Positions 1-6,205 of a stretch of 8,993 bases of DNA are shown in pieces. Under the pieces are notes generated by a model, which was not told where the DNA came from, ran no database searches, and worked only from the letters and a program-made list of their open reading frames with translations. Position numbers and translations under genes: made by a program. The stretch is from an uncultured Erysipelotrichaceae bacterium (lineage in GTDB: Bacteria; Bacillota_I; Bacilli_A; Erysipelotrichales; Erysipelotrichaceae): assembly GCA_902795525.1 (NCBI GenBank), contig CADBLN010000121.1, positions 1 to 8,993 on the forward strand, in the 5' to 3' direction. Numbering within the stretch: the first letter of the stretch is position 1; each line of letters begins with the position of its first letter.

Positions 1-174
1 GAAAACATCCAAGACTTCATTTGGCAAAGCATTGGTGGTGATGTCATAGTCATGAGGCTTTAAACCCATTAAATGATCTCTTACACATCCTCCCACGACA
101 AAAGCTTCAAAACCTCTTGAATTAAGTTTATCTAATATTAAAGTAACTTCATTTGGTAGTTTGATGTCTTTCAT
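1..174 (-). CDS. cca: CCA-adding enzyme / poly(A) polymerase family, N-terminal part (cut by window edge)
   Basis: The 58 visible residues are the start of a class II tRNA nucleotidyltransferase, which adds or repairs the 3' CCA of tRNA in the cytoplasm using CTP and ATP. The sequence shows the family head motif GGCVRD at residues 28-33, followed by the metal-binding Asp pair in HDYD (D42, D44) and the ITTNALPNEV segment typical of the nucleotidyltransferase domain. The start is at 174, preceded by AGGAG at 180-184. That ribosome binding site overlaps the TAG stop of the J-domain gene upstream (183-185), so the two are probably co-transcribed and perhaps translationally coupled. The gene runs off the left edge, so length and C-terminal domains cannot be judged. 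A poly(A) polymerase role cannot be excluded from this fragment, but CCA addition is the usual function in Bacillota. Confidence 0.93.
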   Translation of the reverse strand, partial: MKDIKLPNEVTLILDKLNSRGFEAFVVGGCVRDHLMGLKPHDYDITTNALPNEVLDVF

Positions 175-182
175 AAAATCTC

Positions 183-854
183 CTAAAAGAAGAAACAACA
201 AGGCCAGTAACAGAAACTTCTACCGCCAAAGATAAAGCATAGAATTTGCATTATCAAGTATGATAAGAAAAAGCGAGAACTACTTTGCTGGCGGTAATTG
301 TTGCTTCTAGTGCGGTAAGCTTTACGACCACTTCTGATAACGTTTAAAAGGGTTTGATAATCCTGATTGTTTGGATCATATTTACAAGCTCTTTCAGCAT
401 GCTCTAAAGCTGTAACACGGTTTCCTAAATAATAGTTTGCTAACGAACTTAAATAGTACCACTCACTATCTCTAGTTTCTATTCTTTGTAATAATTGATA
501 TGCTTGTCTAAAATAACCTTGGTTTAAGAATATTTTGACCGCATCTATATCACTATAATGTTGGTTTTGGCGTTGACTAAAGCCGCTAAAATCATAAAAA
601 TTGTTAAAAGGACCATAGCTGTAACCACTTTGGCTATATGGATTGCTATATGTTGATTGAGTTTGATAAGAATTGGCTTGACCACTCTTTATTGCATCAT
701 AAGCCGCATTGATTTCACTCATCTTTTCAGCAGCTTCTTTATTGCCAGGGTTTAAATCAGGATGATATTGTTTTGCCAACTTTCGATAAGCTTTATTAAT
801 TTCATCCTCACTAGCACTTCTTGCAACTCCTAAAACCTCATAAGGATCCCTCAT
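183..854 (-). CDS. J-domain protein with TPR-like region and Cys/aromatic tail
   Basis: This 223-residue protein starts with a J domain (residues about 3-57) carrying the HPD tripeptide at 31-33, which stimulates the DnaK ATPase in known J proteins. A Tyr/Ser/Asn/Gln-rich linker follows (about 60-100). Next come two TPR-like helical pairs (about 103-173, with [11 protein letters not shown] near the end) and a short basic Arg/Ser stretch. The last 29 residues are strongly hydrophobic and aromatic with four cysteines ([17 protein letters not shown], then CYWPCCFFF). It lacks the Gly/Phe region, zinc finger and C-terminal substrate domains of true DnaJ, so it is a specialised co-chaperone. The start at 854 has AAAGGA seven bases upstream. 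It overlaps the end of the DUF5685 gene (TGA at 838-840) by 17 nt, which argues for co-expression. The tail could be a membrane anchor or a metal/membrane association region. Its client is unknown. Confidence 0.85.
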   Translation of the reverse strand: MRDPYEVLGVARSASEDEINKAYRKLAKQYHPDLNPGNKEAAEKMSEINAAYDAIKSGQANSYQTQSTYSNPYSQSGYSYGPFNNFYDFSGFSQRQNQHYSDIDAVKIFLNQGYFRQAYQLLQRIETRDSEWYYLSSLANYYLGNRVTALEHAERACKYDPNNQDYQTLLNVIRSGRKAYRTRSNNYRQQSSSRFFLSYLIMQILCFIFGGRSFCYWPCCFFF

Positions 855-1656
855 CTTTTAATCCTTTCTTTTTAACATAATACTTAGACCACGCACCTGA
901 ATAAAGTACATTTTCAATAATGTTTTGGTATTCAGATATATGTAGTTTCTCAAATTCCTTTACACAGTCAGCCATCACCATTTCTAACATTTCATGTTGG
1001 TGGGTTGAATCAATGGCAATTAAAGGATTATACAATTCTTTTTTGATATCTGACTTTAAATCTAAACTGGCATCTAGTAAATAGATGAATTTACCTAAGT
1101 GAAAGGCAAAACTTTCCAATTCTTTAGGTTGATTATCTTTATACCTAAATACTTCAACCATTATTTTTCCGAAAGTGTTTGACAATAAATCGGGGTCAAG
1201 AACATTATGTTTTTCATAATTGTTTATTTCAGCAAGACTTTGTTCGATGTCGTTAACTTGCTGAGAATATTTTTTCTTAATTTCCAAAACAAATGGTTCA
1301 AGTTTTAAGGCATTAACCTGAGCTTTCTTCTTGTTTTCATCTTGATAATCATCGAGACACTTATAGTAGGAAAGAACCATGTTCATAGCTGCTGTAAACT
1401 CCATCACTTCATTGCTGATGAATTGGTGGGGAACGATAGGGTGAATAGGGCAACGCTCAAAACCATAGGTGTTTTCTAGATGATGTACACTTGCTAACAC
1501 TAAAGAAACAAAAGTTAAGTCGTAAGACAATGTTTTGCGTCCTGTATTCCCATATGATTTGTTGAGTTCATGGCATAATCCACAATAAAACCCACGATAA
1601 ATCTGCTTATCTTCTTTGTCTAATTGAGTTGGATTTACAATTAAATAACCAAACAT
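838..1656 (-). CDS. DUF5685 family protein, function unknown
   Basis: The 272-residue product matches what I know of the uncharacterised DUF5685 family: an MFGY start, an [18 protein letters not shown] segment near residues 19-36, a CPIHP motif at 69-73, and [11 protein letters not shown] at 97-107. Possible metal ligands are C25, C28, C69 and H72. Two acidic clusters stand out: D102/D103/D106 (a DDxxD pattern) and D195/D199/D203 in a predicted helix just before YNPL. The protein looks all-helical and soluble. The first possible ATG (1680) gives eight extra residues, but ATG at 1656 has AGGTGG at 1661-1666 and starts at the conserved MFGY, so I chose it. Its 3' end overlaps the J-domain gene, a pairing I recall from other Bacillota. 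A TATAAT at 1673-1678 may drive it, just beyond the terminator of the upstream gene. No function is assigned. Confidence 0.8.
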   Translation of the reverse strand: MFGYLIVNPTQLDKEDKQIYRGFYCGLCHELNKSYGNTGRKTLSYDLTFVSLVLASVHHLENTYGFERCPIHPIVPHQFISNEVMEFTAAMNMVLSYYKCLDDYQDENKKKAQVNALKLEPFVLEIKKKYSQQVNDIEQSLAEINNYEKHNVLDPDLLSNTFGKIMVEVFRYKDNQPKELESFAFHLGKFIYLLDASLDLKSDIKKELYNPLIAIDSTHQHEMLEMVMADCVKEFEKLHISEYQNIIENVLYSGAWSKYYVKKKGLKDEGSL

Positions 1657-1672
1657 TATCCCACCTAATTCA

Positions 1673-1678
1673 TTATAC
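1673..1678 (-). promoter_or_regulatory. Candidate -10 box for the DUF5685 gene
   Basis: A perfect TATAAT on the minus strand lies directly after the T tract of the preceding terminator, six bases before the AGGTGG ribosome binding site. No convincing -35 is seen (TTGAAT is present but only 14 bases away), so this is tentative. Confidence 0.35.
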
Positions 1679-1704
1679 AAAAAAACCTATTTATTCAATA
1701 GGTT
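1679..1704 (-). terminator. Intrinsic terminator overlapping the nifU-like stop codon
   Basis: Read on the minus strand there is a perfect 8-bp stem, AACCTATT (1704-1697) with AATAGGTT (1691-1684), a 5-nt loop, and a run of seven T at 1685-1679. The arms include the last sense codons and the TAA stop (1693-1691) of the nifU-like gene. The stem is AT-rich, so termination may be partial. Confidence 0.7.
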
Positions 1705-1987
1705 CATCTGTAAAATAAGGCTCTTCCATAAAGCTTTCTTGCAGTAGTACTACATCTTTGATTTCAGGAACTTCTTCCATTATCCAGTTTTTAATGCCTT
1801 GGTTTAAGGTAACATCAATCATTGAACAACCAACACAAGCACCTAGTAATCTTATTGTTACGATACCATCCTTAACACTAACTAAGTCGATATCGCCACC
1901 ATCACCAATAATGTAAGGTCTGATATGATTTATAATACTTCTAACAGTGTCAAATATTTCTTGTTCTGTCTTAACCTTTTCTTCCAT
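1691..1987 (-). CDS. NifU C-terminal domain (Nfu-type) Fe-S cluster carrier
   Basis: The 98-residue protein is a single NifU-like/Nfu domain. It contains IRPYIIGDGGDIDLVSV near residues 22-38 and the CVGC motif (C51, C54) that binds a bridging 4Fe-4S cluster between two subunits in known Nfu proteins. It probably delivers clusters to cytoplasmic apo-enzymes. The C-terminus ends in an acidic tail (EEPYFTDEPIE). Two starts are possible: ATG at 1996 has the AGGAG directly abutting it, while ATG at 1987 has that AGGAG nine bases upstream. I therefore use 1987, giving MEEKVKTEQE as the N-terminus. The ribosome binding site (1997-2001) overlaps the TAG stop of the yuiD-like gene, so the two genes form one operon. 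No other Suf or Isc gene is visible. Confidence 0.88.
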   Translation of the reverse strand: MEEKVKTEQEIFDTVRSIINHIRPYIIGDGGDIDLVSVKDGIVTIRLLGACVGCSMIDVTLNQGIKNWIMEEVPEIKDVVLLQESFMEEPYFTDEPIE

Positions 1988-1999
1988 TTCAACCATCTC

Positions 2000-2467
2000 C
2001 TATCTAATAGTAAATAAAAGATAATAGGCATAGCTAGTGATTAGCCCAACAATTATTCCTCCAAAGACTTCTAAATAGGTATGACCTAAAACCTCCTTCA
2101 TCTTCTGGGTATAAACTGGATCGCTTTCTAAATCAATTTCACCACGTTCAACTAAATCATCTATCAAATGCTTAGTTAAGCGAATATTCTGTCCTGAATA
2201 ATAACGGACATTAGCAGCGTCAAAGCATATGATCAACGAGAAGGAAATAGTAATAGCAAAAATGGTACTAGAGAATTTTTCTTGTAGGCCAACTGCTAGA
2301 CATAAAGATGAAACTAATGCAGCATGGCTACTAGGCATACCTCCAGCCGCAAAAAAAAGATAATTATTCCATTTTCTATGAATAATCCAGTAACAAACTG
2401 GTTTTAACATTTGGGCAAAAACACAAGCAATTATTGCCGCATAAAGCGGAAACATCTTATCTAGCAT
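2000..2467 (-). CDS. yuiD: Divergent PAP2-family membrane protein (YuiD type)
   Basis: The 155-residue protein belongs to the YuiD/DUF212 family, which is distantly related to PAP2 phosphatases and vanadium haloperoxidases. Diagnostic segments are GGMPSSHAA (42-50), a central FDAANVRYYSG (82-92) and GHTYLEVFGGIIVG (128-141); the Ser-His and Gly-His pairs resemble the PAP2 active site. Hydrophobic helices lie at about 7-28, 47-62, 66-83 and 132-153, so it is a small integral membrane protein. Its substrate is unknown; a lipid or prenyl phosphate would be the family-based guess. A longer reading frame extends to 2521, but ATG at 2467 has AAGGAGG at 2477-2483 and matches the family N-terminus. 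It is first in its operon, behind a good promoter at 2493-2521. Confidence 0.88.
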   Translation of the reverse strand: MLDKMFPLYAAIIACVFAQMLKPVCYWIIHRKWNNYLFFAAGGMPSSHAALVSSLCLAVGLQEKFSSTIFAITISFSLIICFDAANVRYYSGQNIRLTKHLIDDLVERGEIDLESDPVYTQKMKEVLGHTYLEVFGGIIVGLITSYAYYLLFTIR

Positions 2468-2492
2468 CGCTGATTTCCTCCTTGCTTGTCTA

Positions 2493-2521
2493 ATTATAAG
2501 ACGAGGACACTCAAATTTCAA
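2493..2521 (-). promoter_or_regulatory. Sigma-70 type promoter for the yuiD-nifU operon
   Basis: On the minus strand TTGAAA (2521-2516) and TATAAT (2498-2493) are separated by exactly 17 bases. Transcription should start near 2486, only about three bases before the AAGGAGG ribosome binding site at 2483. Confidence 0.75.
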
Positions 2522-2527
2522 TTATTA

Positions 2528-2546
2528 TGTTATAATACGTCAGGAG
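2528..2546 (+). promoter_or_regulatory. Extended -10 promoter and ribosome binding site of the S1-protein/pgi operon
   Basis: TGTTATAAT at 2528-2536 is an extended -10 element. AGGAG at 2542-2546 lies six bases before the ATG at 2553. No good -35 is visible, which is tolerated by extended -10 promoters. The predicted start site falls at or inside the ribosome binding site. The upstream part of this promoter would overlap the -35 region of the divergent yuiD promoter. Confidence 0.6.
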
Positions 2547-2552
2547 ATACAC

Positions 2553-2903
2553 ATGGAATATAAAATAGGTCAAGTAGTTCAAGGAATAATTACTGGAATT
2601 CAGCCTTATGGTGCGTTTGTGAAGGTTGATGAAGAAACCAATGGTTTAATACATATTTCAGAAATTAGTAGCGGTTTTGTCAGTGATGTACATTCCTTTG
2701 TAAAACAGGGAGAGAAGATTGTTGTCAAAATTATCGATATAGATAAAAAGACAAAACAATTACGGTTGTCTTTAAAAGCGATACAACCTCCAAGAAAAAA
2801 GAAAATTAGTTACCGTATAGAAAAAACAGCAATTAATCAATTAGGTTTTAATGTTTTAAAAGATATGTTACCGTTATGGATTCAAAAGGAGATAGGGAAA
2901 TGA
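2553..2903 (+). CDS. yugI: S1-domain RNA-binding protein (YugI / CvfD / GSP13 type)
   Basis: This 116-residue protein has one S1 RNA-binding domain at residues 5-76, with the hallmark segments IQPYGAFVKV (16-25), GLIHISEIS (31-39), VKIIDID (58-64) and RLSLKA (71-76). A basic linker PPRKKK (79-84) follows, then a short tail (GFNVLKDMLPLWI) that is characteristic of the YugI/CvfD group rather than of ribosomal protein S1. Relatives bind RNA or the 30S subunit and act in stress and post-transcriptional regulation, and a similar cytoplasmic role is inferred here. The TGA stop overlaps the pgi start (ATGA at 2900-2903), so the pair is translationally coupled. I recall the same order, S1 protein then pgi, in Listeria. 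Confidence 0.9.
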   Translation: MEYKIGQVVQGIITGIQPYGAFVKVDEETNGLIHISEISSGFVSDVHSFVKQGEKIVVKIIDIDKKTKQLRLSLKAIQPPRKKKISYRIEKTAINQLGFNVLKDMLPLWIQKEIGK

Positions 2904-4174
2904 AATTAGATTTATCAAATGCTTTATTAAACAGTGAACTAAAGGAATACCAAGATAAAGTAAATGCAATTCATCAATCATTACTTGATAAGAGTTGTTT
3001 AGGTAATGATTTTATTGGTTGGCTTGATTGGCCATTAGATTACGACAAAGAAGAATTCGACAGAATTAAGAGTGTTGCAGAAGAGATCAGAAACGATGGG
3101 GATGTTCTTTTGGTTTGTGGTATTGGAGGCTCATATTTGGGCGCTAGAAGTGCTATTGAGATGCTTAATGGATTATACCCTGATGATAAATTAGAGATTA
3201 TCTATACAGGTAATGGTTTGTCAGCAACATATTTACAACAAGTTCTAAATCATATTGAAGGTAAAAGCGTATATTTGAACGTTATTTCAAAATCTGGGAC
3301 CACTACTGAAACGGCTGTTGCTTTTAGAATCTTTGAAAAATACATGTATGCTCACTACGACAAAGAAGAGGCACAAAGAAGAATCATTGCCACTACTGAC
3401 AAGGCTAGAGGAACTTTAAAAGCTCTTGCAGATGCTAAGAATTATAGAACATTTGTGATTCCTGATGATATTGGTGGACGTTTCTCGGTATTTACAGCTG
3501 TGGGATTGTTGCCAATTGCGGCAAGTGGAGTTGATATCTCAGAAATTATGAAGGGATGCCAAAAGGCTCACAAAGATTTTCAAGATTCAAGTTTAGAAAG
3601 TAACATTGCTTACCAATATGCTGTAGCTAGAAGAATATTAGAACAGCAAGGCAAGTGTAATGAATTATTTGTGACATATGAGCCATCAATGACAATGGTT
3701 GCTGAATGGTGGAAACAATTATTTGGCGAATCAGAAGGAAAGGACGGCAAAGGAATTTTTCCAGGAAGTGTAACCTTTACTACAGATTTGCATTCCATGG
3801 GACAATTTATCCAAGAAGGCACAAAGAATTTATTTGAGACATTATTACTAGTTGAAAATCCAACATATGACATTAAGTTTCCAAGTGATTCAGACAATCT
3901 TGACAATATGAATTATTTAGCTGATAAGAGTGTTAATTGGATCAATAAAATGGCTTGTTTAGGCACAATTGACGCGCATGTCAACACTGGAAAGGTACCA
4001 AATATTATTTTAACTCTTGATGATACTTCAGCATTTAGTTATGGTTATATGATTTATTTCTTCTTTAGAGCATGTGCCATGTCAGTTCTGCTGTTAGATG
4101 TTAACCCATTTAACCAGCCTGGAGTTGAAGTATATAAAAAGAATATGTTTAATCTTTTAGGTAAACCTGAATAG
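2900..4174 (+). CDS. pgi: Glucose-6-phosphate isomerase
   Basis: This cytoplasmic enzyme interconverts glucose-6-phosphate and fructose-6-phosphate in glycolysis and gluconeogenesis. The 424-residue length fits the short Bacilli-type enzyme. Visible motifs are GIGGSYLGA (74-82), the phosphate-binding SKSGTTTE (130-137), the first family signature around GGRFSVFTAVG (192-202), GESEGK with the catalytic Glu (E277), DLHSMGQ (296-302), and the second signature NQPGVEVYK (405-413) with the conserved Lys. The frame is open from an earlier ATG at 2876, but ATG at 2900 is preceded by AAGGAG and overlaps the stop of the S1 gene, so it is the likely start. All expected catalytic segments are present. 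It ends in TAG, followed by a strong terminator. Confidence 0.97.
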   Translation: MKLDLSNALLNSELKEYQDKVNAIHQSLLDKSCLGNDFIGWLDWPLDYDKEEFDRIKSVAEEIRNDGDVLLVCGIGGSYLGARSAIEMLNGLYPDDKLEIIYTGNGLSATYLQQVLNHIEGKSVYLNVISKSGTTTETAVAFRIFEKYMYAHYDKEEAQRRIIATTDKARGTLKALADAKNYRTFVIPDDIGGRFSVFTAVGLLPIAASGVDISEIMKGCQKAHKDFQDSSLESNIAYQYAVARRILEQQGKCNELFVTYEPSMTMVAEWWKQLFGESEGKDGKGIFPGSVTFTTDLHSMGQFIQEGTKNLFETLLLVENPTYDIKFPSDSDNLDNMNYLADKSVNWINKMACLGTIDAHVNTGKVPNIILTLDDTSAFSYGYMIYFFFRACAMSVLLLDVNPFNQPGVEVYKKNMFNLLGKPE

Positions 4175-4185
4175 TTAGAATTAAG

Positions 4186-4215
4186 ACTCTTAGATATTGT
4201 TTCTAAGAGTTTTTT
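4186..4215 (+). terminator. Intrinsic terminator of the S1-pgi operon
   Basis: A perfect 9-bp stem ACTCTTAGA (4186-4194) / TCTAAGAGT (4202-4210) with a 7-nt loop is followed by a run of six T (4210-4215). It begins 11 bases after the pgi stop codon. Confidence 0.9.
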
Positions 4216-4224
4216 AGTAGATAA

Positions 4225-4668
4225 GAAGATAGTGAATATGACATTAAAAAAGTGGATAAGCAGGCGACCAAAATATATGATGCATTAAGGTATACCGCTT
4301 ATATTAAGAACCCTGACCAATTCGTAAATTCATACAATGCTATAAAATTGAATTTAGAGAGGATGGGTTATGATTTTGTAAGGGTAAAAAATACTATCAA
4401 CAAATACACTATTAAAAATCCATATAGAGGAGTTAATGTGGTTGTGCAGACTAAACAAGGTTATAAGTTTGAATTACAATTTCATACCCCAAAGTCTTTA
4501 GAAATAAAAGAAGTAAACCATATATTATATAAGCAAGTATCAAGTACTAATAGTCAAGAAGTAAATGATGGTCTTTCATTACAGATGTTTAGAAACTCTC
4601 AATCATTAAAAGACATACCAAATGGGGAAAAGATTGAGTCATTTGATAAGATAGGGAAGAGAAAGTAG
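4225..4668 (+). pseudogene. RelA/SpoT-fold toxin-like protein, 5'-truncated remnant
   Basis: The frame opens after a TAA at 4222-4224, and a GTG at 4252 could give 138 residues. The sequence resembles the second half of a (p)ppGpp-synthetase-like nucleotidyltransferase domain found in polymorphic toxins and some phage head-associated proteins of Bacillota. It shows DALRYT (10-15 from the GTG, like the Rel D-x-x-G-x-R strand), VRVKN (44-48), NPYRGVNVV (57-65, like the GYxSLH region) and FELQFHTP (73-80, like EIQIRT with the key Glu E74). The N-terminal part with the Arg/Lys ATP-binding loop and any delivery domain are missing. The GTG has no ribosome binding site, and coding similarity appears to begin only about 9 bases after the pgi terminator, so I read it as a fragment. 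It may be an orphan toxin C-terminus left by recombination. An intact small protein remains possible. Confidence 0.6.
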
Positions 4669-4676
4669 GTGATGAT

Positions 4677-4880
4677 ATGTTATATTTTCTAGGACGTAAT
4701 AAGGATTTTTTGTTGATTAAGTTCGATAAAGATACAGGACGAACAGAGAGATTTGACAAAGAGAAAAAAGAATGGGTAAGAGATTATAAGGCAAGTAAAT
4801 TGTTTGGCAAGATGTGCATTGGTAGTATTGATGTGGATGTTATTAGTGAGGAAGAAGCAAAAAAACTAACAAATGAGTAA
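4677..4880 (+). CDS. Small acidic/basic protein of unknown function, possible immunity partner
   Basis: The 67-residue product begins MLYFLGRNKDFLLIKFD and has a W (W33) in a KKEWVRD segment and an acidic end (ISEEEAKKL). It has no signal peptide or membrane helix, and it looks like a small single-domain cytoplasmic protein. AGGTG (4667-4671) lies five bases before the ATG and overlaps the stop of the RelA/SpoT-like frame, which is the usual toxin-then-immunity arrangement. An immunity role is inferred from position only. The reading frame is intact, unlike both neighbours. Its own stop overlaps the next ATG (4873). Confidence 0.55.
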   Translation: MLYFLGRNKDFLLIKFDKDTGRTERFDKEKKEWVRDYKASKLFGKMCIGSIDVDVISEEEAKKLTNE

Positions 4881-5220
4881 AGAACCTATTACTTGGATAA
4901 CAAGAGGTGGTAAACATATTCCAATATTTGAAGATGATAAAATTACTAATAACAAAAACATGAAAGAAGAACAGATTGCTAAAAATACAGAGTAAGCAAG
5001 GCAGTTAAACAATCAGAAATTACCAAGGCAGCTAAGGCTAGCTAACATACCAGCAAGAGAAGCAAACAAAGCTAGTGATATATTAAATTTAGGTACTGGT
5101 AAGAGGTATAAGTTTGCTGATGATAGTCAAATCAGGAATGTATATGTATTTGCTGGTAAAGGGACTTCAAAAGAGTTTAGAGATGCTAGGAAGTATGCTG
5201 CTAGGTATGTTAGTAGATAA
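4873..5220 (+). pseudogene. Broken toxin-like reading frame with internal stop
   Basis: ATG at 4873 overlaps the previous stop codon and encodes 40 residues beginning MSKEPITWITRGGKHIPIF, a head I associate with small proteins encoded in phage and polymorphic-toxin regions of Bacillota. A TAA at 4993-4995 stops this frame, but the same frame continues open to TAA at 5218-5220. That second part includes NKASDILNLGTGKRYKF and VYVFAGKGTSKEFRDARKYAARY, which looks like real protein. It contains no in-frame ATG to restart. The most economical reading is one gene inactivated by a nonsense change and perhaps also shortened at its 3' end, where it runs 11 bases into the convergent methyltransferase gene. 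Function cannot be assigned with certainty. Confidence 0.55.
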
Positions 5221-5875
5221 ATGGAATAATTTTGTATTTTACTTTTTCTTTATATTCACTGTAACCATCTAATTCTTTTTCTAATACTTCTTCCTCATTT
5301 TTAATGCGTTTAACAATGATTGGTATATAACAAAGCATAATTAATAAAGAGATAGGGGAATCCAGTATGCATGGCATGGTGAAAAACAAGAAGGTTGTTG
5401 CGAAGTACATTGGATGCCTAACTATTGCGTATAGGCCTGTATCGATTACTTTTTGGTTCTCTTGAACTTCTATTGTTCTTGATAGATATGCATTTTCTCT
5501 CAGTACTTCCGCAAACAAAAGATAAGAAATCAAAAACAAAACACATCCAATTACAACGACTATATTAGGAAAGAAAACCCATTGAAATCGGTAATTTAGC
5601 CCAGCAATCACAAATGCGAGTATAAACATAATGCCACTATAACTAATAACATCTTTTTGTTCATTTTGTTTTTCTTTGACATTTAAACGCCTTCTTAAAA
5701 GATCAGGCGCTTTTAAATACATTACAATTCCAGTAATAAACATAGGAATAAACAATAAAGCCAAAAACAATAAACCATTGGTCCATTTTAAAGTTCCTGC
5801 TGGTAAAAATAAAAGGATACTGACTAAGATTACTCCTGATATAAATTTTAATAATGCTTCAAACAATAGTTTCAT
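5210..5875 (-). CDS. Isoprenylcysteine carboxyl methyltransferase (ICMT/PEMT)-like membrane protein
   Basis: The 221-residue protein has about five hydrophobic segments (roughly 8-25, 33-55, 76-95, 102-123 and 160-189). It has the ICMT/PEMT-type SAM-binding region: VIDTGLYAIVRHPMYFA (143-159, with R153-H154-P155), then RIKNEEEVLEKELDGYSEYKEKVKY (190-214). Family members methylate prenyl-cysteines, phospholipids or other hydrophobic acceptors at the membrane. Bacteria lack the usual farnesylated proteins, so the acceptor is unknown. The frame extends to 5959, but ATG at 5875 has GAGG at 5885-5888 and begins at a hydrophobic helix, which favours it. It is transcribed alone, converges on the toxin remnant and overlaps it by 11 bases with no terminator visible between them. 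Confidence 0.8.
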   Translation of the reverse strand: MKLLFEALLKFISGVILVSILLFLPAGTLKWTNGLLFLALLFIPMFITGIVMYLKAPDLLRRRLNVKEKQNEQKDVISYSGIMFILAFVIAGLNYRFQWVFFPNIVVVIGCVLFLISYLLFAEVLRENAYLSRTIEVQENQKVIDTGLYAIVRHPMYFATTFLFFTMPCILDSPISLLIMLCYIPIIVKRIKNEEEVLEKELDGYSEYKEKVKYKIIPFIY

Positions 5876-5894
5876 GATGAACTTCCTCAAAATA

Positions 5895-5924
5895 ATTATA
5901 TATTTTTCTTCAAAAGTTTGTGAA
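5895..5924 (-). promoter_or_regulatory. Promoter of the ICMT-like gene
   Basis: On the minus strand TTCACA (5924-5919) and TATAAT (5900-5895) are 18 bases apart, six bases before the GAGG ribosome binding site. A dyad AAAGTTT-GTGA-AAACTTT (5913-5930) overlaps the -35 box and could be an operator. Confidence 0.6.
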
Positions 5925-5959
5925 AACTTTGAATAGTAAACTGTTAATTGTAGTTGCAT

Positions 5960-6205
5960 TTAAGGAGTTAAACATAATATTTTAGAAACCGAAAACTAAG
6001 AAATTTTATCGTTTTTTTAAAAAAGTGGGTTTAGTAGTCAAAAGTTTCTTTTTCAGCATGTATTGTCTTTGCGAATTATCAACTTTATAAGGCTTTCTTC
6101 CTTGCTTGCTTCAAGTATTGCAGGAATATAATAAACGTTTAATTCTTTGCTGCTATGATTGAGGTTTTGAACTAAAATTAAATAGGTATAAAGACTAAAA
6201 CTATA
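5960..6205 (+). other. Intergenic stretch between divergent ICMT-like gene and nanE
   Basis: I see no intact gene here. It contains an A/T palindrome (TTTTTTAAAAAA at 6013-6024) with no terminator-like stem. On the minus strand there is an open, start-less frame at 6053-6214 that might be a gene fragment (see findings). No riboswitch or RNA gene could be recognised. Confidence 0.4.

Noticed and set aside
3610..3906. Open frame on the minus strand inside pgi
   Set aside because: It lies fully antisense to strongly conserved pgi motifs and has no family resemblance.
4238..4285. ATG at 4238 as the start of the RelA/SpoT-like gene
   Set aside because: It is in another frame and reaches a stop after 15 codons.
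5676..5936. Plus-strand open frame opposite the ICMT-like gene start
   Set aside because: Antisense to a recognisable membrane protein; low-complexity Asn/Lys-rich translation without motif.
6013..6024. TTTTTTAAAAAA palindrome as a terminator
   Set aside because: It is an A/T homopolymer dyad with no GC stem or loop, and no gene ends nearby.
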